DNA from: Candidatus Atribacteria bacterium
Lineage (GTDB): Bacteria; Atribacterota; Atribacteria; Atribacterales; Atribacteraceae
Direction: 5' to 3'
Assembly (NCBI GenBank): GCA_026390275.1
Contig: JAPLGF010000215.1
Span: 1 to 9,312 of the forward strand
DNA: 9,312 nt
The notes beneath the pieces were generated by a model. That model was not told the DNA's origin, did not search any database, and saw only the letters and a list, made by a program, of their open reading frames with translations. Position numbers and translations under genes: made by a program. This document shows positions 7,222-9,312 of this stretch, piece by piece. Every line of letters starts with the position of its first letter. Position 1 is the first letter of the stretch.

Positions 7222-8226
7222 TTACCCCTCTCCCATGCGCTCGATAGTTTGACCAAACTGATCCATATCGGTACCAAAATGAACCAGGTAACACTGAACG
7301 GAATTGAGAAAAGACATCAAAAAAGTAAACCGTTCTTTCATGATCGAAACCGGTTCATAGGGGTCTAAGGTGATGGGGAGAAAATCATTCATCACCCGAT
7401 GAGGAGAAATTTTTTCTGCATAACTCCCGGATTCCCCAGTTTTTTCCAGGATCGCCAGAACGGATACTGGTGCCGAATGCTGATATGGTAAACCAGGCAA
7501 AGAATTCAGGTGGAGATACCACTCCTCGCCCACCTTGTGGCAGGAGGGGGAATCGATGAGTTCGGGGAAAAAGAGCCGGGCGGCCTCAGATTGAATCTTG
7601 ATGACATCAGAGATGGAAAGACCGGAATACTGTTGCCCATTTCGAAAGACCAGGATTGATTCATCGGACAGAACTCGATGTTTTCGACGCAAGAGTGCGT
7701 AGGCAGCAGTCGACTTCCCCTTACCAGACAATCCGGAAAATATGATGCCTCTCCCGGAAACCACCACCCCGGAAGCATGGATTTTACACATTTGTTTCTT
7801 GAAGAGAAGCTTCGCCAGGGGACCCTGGAGGAAAAGAATCTGCTCATACACCGGATCCAGCATTTGATCCTGATAACGAATTCCCATCCCTTGACCTCGC
7901 CGATAGTCTTTCCAGATGATTCCCAGATCGCCCAGTAGGGACCAGGTCTCATGTTCATTGCGGTAAATCGTCACATGGACCGGGTGATCCAGAAGAAGGT
8001 CATATTCATCCTGTTGAAACCGACTGTCCGGAAGAGGGATGTCTTTCTGGATCGCTTCCGGATCCTTAACCAGGAGGGAGAGTTTGATGTCGGCCAGTGA
8101 CCGGGAATTATCCTCCGGGAGGAGCATACCTTCATCCACTCTCTCTAACCAGGGGAGCGAATTGGTACAAATCTTAACAATCGCGGTGTGGATCCGATAA
8201 GTACGGGTGAAAAACTCATCCCGCAT
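7222..8226 (-). CDS. HPr-kinase-like P-loop kinase, RiPP-associated
   Basis: This 334-residue protein carries the HprK-type ATP site. IHASGVVVSGRGIIFSG leads into the Walker A motif GLSGKGKST (about 165–173), followed by a Walker-B-like VLSDES near 186–191. True HprK/P phosphorylates the PTS carrier HPr. RiPP-associated homologues in lasso clusters phosphorylate the peptide, as shown for paeninodin. Next to a PqqD protein, a B2 peptidase and a nucleotidyltransferase, a peptide kinase is the better reading here. The serine in the precursor core (Ser29) is the obvious acceptor, by inference. ATG 8226 is preferred to an in-frame GTG at 8235, because GGAGGGGTGA lies at usable distance from 8226 but only about 3 nt from the GTG. 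With this start it overlaps B2 by 11 nt. Confidence 0.82.
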   Translation of the reverse strand: MRDEFFTRTYRIHTAIVKICTNSLPWLERVDEGMLLPEDNSRSLADIKLSLLVKDPEAIQKDIPLPDSRFQQDEYDLLLDHPVHVTIYRNEHETWSLLGDLGIIWKDYRRGQGMGIRYQDQMLDPVYEQILFLQGPLAKLLFKKQMCKIHASGVVVSGRGIIFSGLSGKGKSTAAYALLRRKHRVLSDESILVFRNGQQYSGLSISDVIKIQSEAARLFFPELIDSPSCHKVGEEWYLHLNSLPGLPYQHSAPVSVLAILEKTGESGSYAEKISPHRVMNDFLPITLDPYEPVSIMKERFTFLMSFLNSVQCYLVHFGTDMDQFGQTIERMGEG

Positions 8227-8668
8227 TCTGATCACCCCTCCCGGAAGGAACGGTCAGAAAAGGGGTATACGAGGACAATTCCCCTTCGTCCTCGTGAAGG
8301 GGATGACCCTGAAGTATAATCCAGGCATGACTCACGGGACGGGAACTCACTTTTTTCACCCCAATCACCAACTGGGCATCAATACCATTCATACAGCACC
8401 AGTGATAGAGTACCAGAGACCGGCGCAGACACGGCTTTGGGGATCGAAGAAGGGTGCACAGGATAAAGGTACATTCTCTCCATATATTTTCCAGGATGAG
8501 AAGAACGGTATCGGGTGGAAGATGAGAGTCAACTGACCTGTTCCTGAACCTCTCTGTTTTTTCAACAAGAGCGGGAAATGACAGGACTTTCAACCAGAAG
8601 GAATAGAAAATGAGAAGAAAAAACACCTTGATAGACAGCACCGGATGTCCTTCTTCACTCGGATTCAT
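8216..8668 (-). CDS. Lasso-type B2 leader peptidase (transglutaminase-like)
   Basis: This 150-residue protein matches the lasso B2 family (PF13471, Transglut_core3). The catalytic Cys region is PKPCLRRSLVLYHW (C80), followed by LVIGVKK near 100–106 and the His region SHAWI (H114). HEDEGE then supplies the likely acidic member (D127), giving a Cys-His-Asp triad. B2 enzymes cut the leader from the precursor, usually with a B1 partner delivering the leader. Residues 9–30 are strongly hydrophobic, suggesting membrane association. The minus-strand frame is open back to 8893, but that part lies entirely inside the PqqD gene. ATG 8668 has AGAGG 6 nt upstream and gives the usual family length. It overlaps PqqD by 14 nt. 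Confidence 0.87.
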   Translation of the reverse strand: MNPSEEGHPVLSIKVFFLLIFYSFWLKVLSFPALVEKTERFRNRSVDSHLPPDTVLLILENIWRECTFILCTLLRSPKPCLRRSLVLYHWCCMNGIDAQLVIGVKKVSSRPVSHAWIILQGHPLHEDEGELSSYTPFLTVPSGRGDQNAG

Positions 8669-8945
8669 TCTCAGCCTCTGTTTTAAGAATGAGGAGCCCG
8701 TTTTTCTCCATCTTTTGAGTGATTTCTTCGATATCGCGGGTGAGAACATCGAGCCGAACATCGTACTCCTTAAATAAAATATCGAGAATATCTTCCATGG
8801 ATTTCTTCCCGTCAACCAGGGACCAGAAGGCGCCGGCCACCGGATTGAGCCCGAAGAAATAACCACTGATGGGATTGAGGAGCACCAACTCACCGCCGAT
8901 GGTATGCCAGACCGCTTCTTTGTTCTTCTCGAGGATTCGTTTCAT
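8655..8945 (-). CDS. PqqD-family leader-binding protein (RRE, lasso B1-type)
   Basis: This 96-residue protein has the PqqD fold signature. HTIGGELVLLNPISGYFFGLNPVAGAFW (about 14–41) has the two LNP turns and the aromatic GAFW, followed by LVDGKKSMEDILDIL and a helical tail ending in EKNGLLIL. PqqD proteins act as RiPP recognition elements that bind precursor leaders. With B2 directly downstream it corresponds to a stand-alone lasso B1, and the YxxP leader motif in the divergent precursors is the expected ligand. It is the first gene of the minus-strand operon. No Shine-Dalgarno sequence precedes ATG 8945 and the frame is closed by TAA just upstream (8955–8957), so the transcript may be leaderless. 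Confidence 0.9.
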   Translation of the reverse strand: MKRILEKNKEAVWHTIGGELVLLNPISGYFFGLNPVAGAFWSLVDGKKSMEDILDILFKEYDVRLDVLTRDIEEITQKMEKNGLLILKTEAENESE

Positions 8946-8952
8946 AGAGAAT

Positions 8953-8981
8953 ATTTAAACGTGTTTGCTGCTTCCGGTCAA
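8953..8981 (-). promoter_or_regulatory. Candidate sigma-70-type promoter of the minus-strand operon
   Basis: On the minus strand, TTGACC (8981–8976) is separated by 17 nt from TTAAAT (8958–8953). Seven bases later comes the ATG of the PqqD gene. Transcription would therefore start at or next to the initiation codon, which agrees with the missing ribosome site. The -10 matches the consensus at only four of six positions. Confidence 0.45.
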
Positions 8982-8996
8982 GGGAAAAAGGAATTG

Positions 8997-9068
8997 ATGA
9001 ACAAAAATTGGAATAGCTTCGAAAAAAATGAAGGGAACTGTATTTCTTTCTTGCATTTGGAAAAATAA
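8997..9068 (+). CDS. Possible 23-residue small ORF
   Basis: An ATG with AAGGA 4 nt upstream (8988–8992) opens a 23-codon frame ending at TAA 9066–9068. The peptide starts MNKNWNSFEKNEGN and contains one cysteine. It lies in the divergent intergenic region, and the predicted precursor promoter overlaps its 3' end. It shares no leader motif with the precursors. It may be chance, an upstream regulatory peptide or an unrelated small gene. Confidence 0.18.
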   Translation: MNKNWNSFEKNEGNCISFLHLEK

Positions 9069-9079
9069 GCTCCTAAAAT
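9051..9079 (+). promoter_or_regulatory. Candidate promoter of the precursor genes
   Basis: TTGCAT (9051–9056) and TAAAAT (9074–9079) are separated by 17 nt. The -10 matches consensus at five positions, the -35 only at TTG. Initiation near 9086 would give a leader of about 19 nt holding the strong ribosome site. Confidence 0.45.
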
Positions 9080-9163
9080 ATGTGAATCACCGGAGGTGAA
9101 GAGGATGAATACCCCTGAGAAGAAAGAATATCAGAAACCGGAACTTATTGAATATGGTACGCT
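9080..9163 (+). repeat. Tandem 149-bp precursor unit, homologous part of first copy
   Basis: These 84 bases recur at 9229–9312, 149 nt downstream, with only two differences. Both are synonymous third-codon changes (CCT/CCG for proline and AAA/AAG for lysine). The repeat covers the ribosome site, the start and the leader. The match may continue beyond the window end. Confidence 0.95.
9092..9099 (+). promoter_or_regulatory. Strong ribosome binding site GGAGGTGA of precursor 1
   Basis: GGAGGTGA is fully complementary to the 16S anti-Shine-Dalgarno core and stands 5 nt before ATG 9105. The identical site precedes precursor 2. It supports these short frames as real, highly translated genes. Confidence 0.85.
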
Positions 9164-9203
9164 GAAGGACAATACCGGAGATGAACCATCAGAAGGACAG
9201 TGA
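9105..9203 (+). CDS. RiPP precursor peptide 1 with lasso-family leader
   Basis: This 32-residue peptide begins MNTPEKKEYQKPELIEYG and ends DNTGDEPSEGQ. The leader carries Y9-x2-P12-x-L14-x3-G18-x5-T24, the spacing of lasso-family leaders: YxxP binds the PqqD/B1 protein and the Thr usually sits two residues before the cleavage site. By that rule cleavage would follow G25, leaving DEPSEGQ; cleavage after T24 would leave GDEPSEGQ. Neither is long enough for a usual lasso, which needs a Gly/Ala/Ser/Cys at position 1, an Asp/Glu at 7–9 and a threaded tail. The core has one serine (S29), a possible target for the cluster kinase. The stop is followed in frame by TAG, TAG, TAA and, one codon on, TAA. 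The gene is divergent from the processing genes. Confidence 0.85.
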   Translation: MNTPEKKEYQKPELIEYGTLKDNTGDEPSEGQ

Positions 9204-9240
9204 TAGTAGTAAACATAAAATGGTAATGATGTGAATCACC

Positions 9241-9248
9241 GGAGGTGA
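9241..9248 (+). promoter_or_regulatory. Ribosome binding site GGAGGTGA of precursor 2
   Basis: It has the same site and the same 5-nt spacing to ATG 9254 as precursor 1, so each precursor has its own initiation signal. Confidence 0.85.
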
Positions 9249-9253
9249 AGAGG

Positions 9254-9312
9254 ATGAATACCCCGGAGAAGAAGGAATATCAGAAACCGGAACTTATTGA
9301 ATATGGTACGCT
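9254..9312 (+). CDS. RiPP precursor peptide 2, partial (3' cut by window end)
   Basis: Nineteen codons plus two bases are visible. They encode MNTPEKKEYQKPELIEYGT, identical in protein to precursor 1 and differing in DNA only at two silent positions. It follows precursor 1 after a 50-nt gap and probably shares its transcript. The core region lies outside the window, so whether it encodes the same product or a variant is unknown. Confidence 0.85.
   Translation, partial: MNTPEKKEYQKPELIEYGT

Larger units (their letters stand above)
9229..9312 (+). repeat. Tandem 149-bp precursor unit, second copy (runs off window)
   Basis: This is the second copy of the 9080–9163 sequence and continues to the last base of the window. 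Whether its variable 3' part matches or diverges cannot be seen. Confidence 0.95.

Noticed and set aside
8669..8893. N-terminal extension of the B2 gene back to 8893
   Set aside because: The extension lies entirely within the PqqD gene in another frame and has no B2-like sequence. ATG 8668 has a ribosome site and gives the family's normal length.
9105..9203. Classical lasso peptide precursor
   Set aside because: Leader and B1/B2 fit, but the core lacks an acidic residue at 7–9 and a tail, and no cyclase is visible. I keep only the broader label of a RiPP precursor with a lasso-family leader.

Overview
The window is bacterial. It has dense genes with frequent 4–20 nt overlaps, strong Shine-Dalgarno sites (GGAGGTGA, AAGGAG), ATG/TTG starts and roughly balanced base composition by eye. 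Short GT-rich intergenic repeats and protein families seen across many phyla suggest an uncultured or environmental lineage. I cannot place it in a phylum from the sequence alone.

Left part (1–3552): a repeat-rich leader region (1–200), then one large plus-strand gene. It encodes a fused sugar-1-phosphate nucleotidylyltransferase and GHMP kinase of the L-fucokinase/GDP-L-fucose pyrophosphorylase (FKP) type, starting at 324 behind AAGGAG. A nested palindrome (275–300) upstream could be an operator. A 51-bp direct repeat (49/51 identical) lies on both sides of the gene, and repeat-derived sequence forms its last five sense codons.

Right part (3553–9312): a RiPP (ribosomally made, post-translationally modified peptide) locus with two divergent arms. 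The minus-strand arm, read from 8945 down to 3553, has six tightly packed genes. In order they are a PqqD-like leader-binding protein (lasso B1-type), a lasso-type B2 leader peptidase, an HPr-kinase-like P-loop kinase, a DUF362 protein, a B12-binding radical SAM enzyme and an NTP_transf_5-type nucleotidyltransferase. Overlaps or gaps of 3–10 nt indicate one operon. The plus-strand arm carries at least two tandem precursor genes (9105–9203 and 9254 to beyond the window end). Each has the lasso-family leader signature Y-x2-P-x-L-x3-G-x5-T.

Proposed working order (inference): the PqqD protein binds the precursor leader, the kinase, nucleotidyltransferase, radical SAM and DUF362 proteins modify the short C-terminal segment, and B2 cuts after the leader. 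The visible core of the complete precursor is only 7–8 residues (GDEPSEGQ) and is followed by a run of in-frame stops. That is too short for a normal lasso fold, and no asparagine-synthetase-like lasso cyclase is in view. Either the cyclase lies to the right of the window, or this is a different, possibly undescribed RiPP type that uses lasso-type leader machinery. The fucokinase-like gene is convergent with the cluster and separated by repeats, so a link to the RiPP pathway is only speculative.
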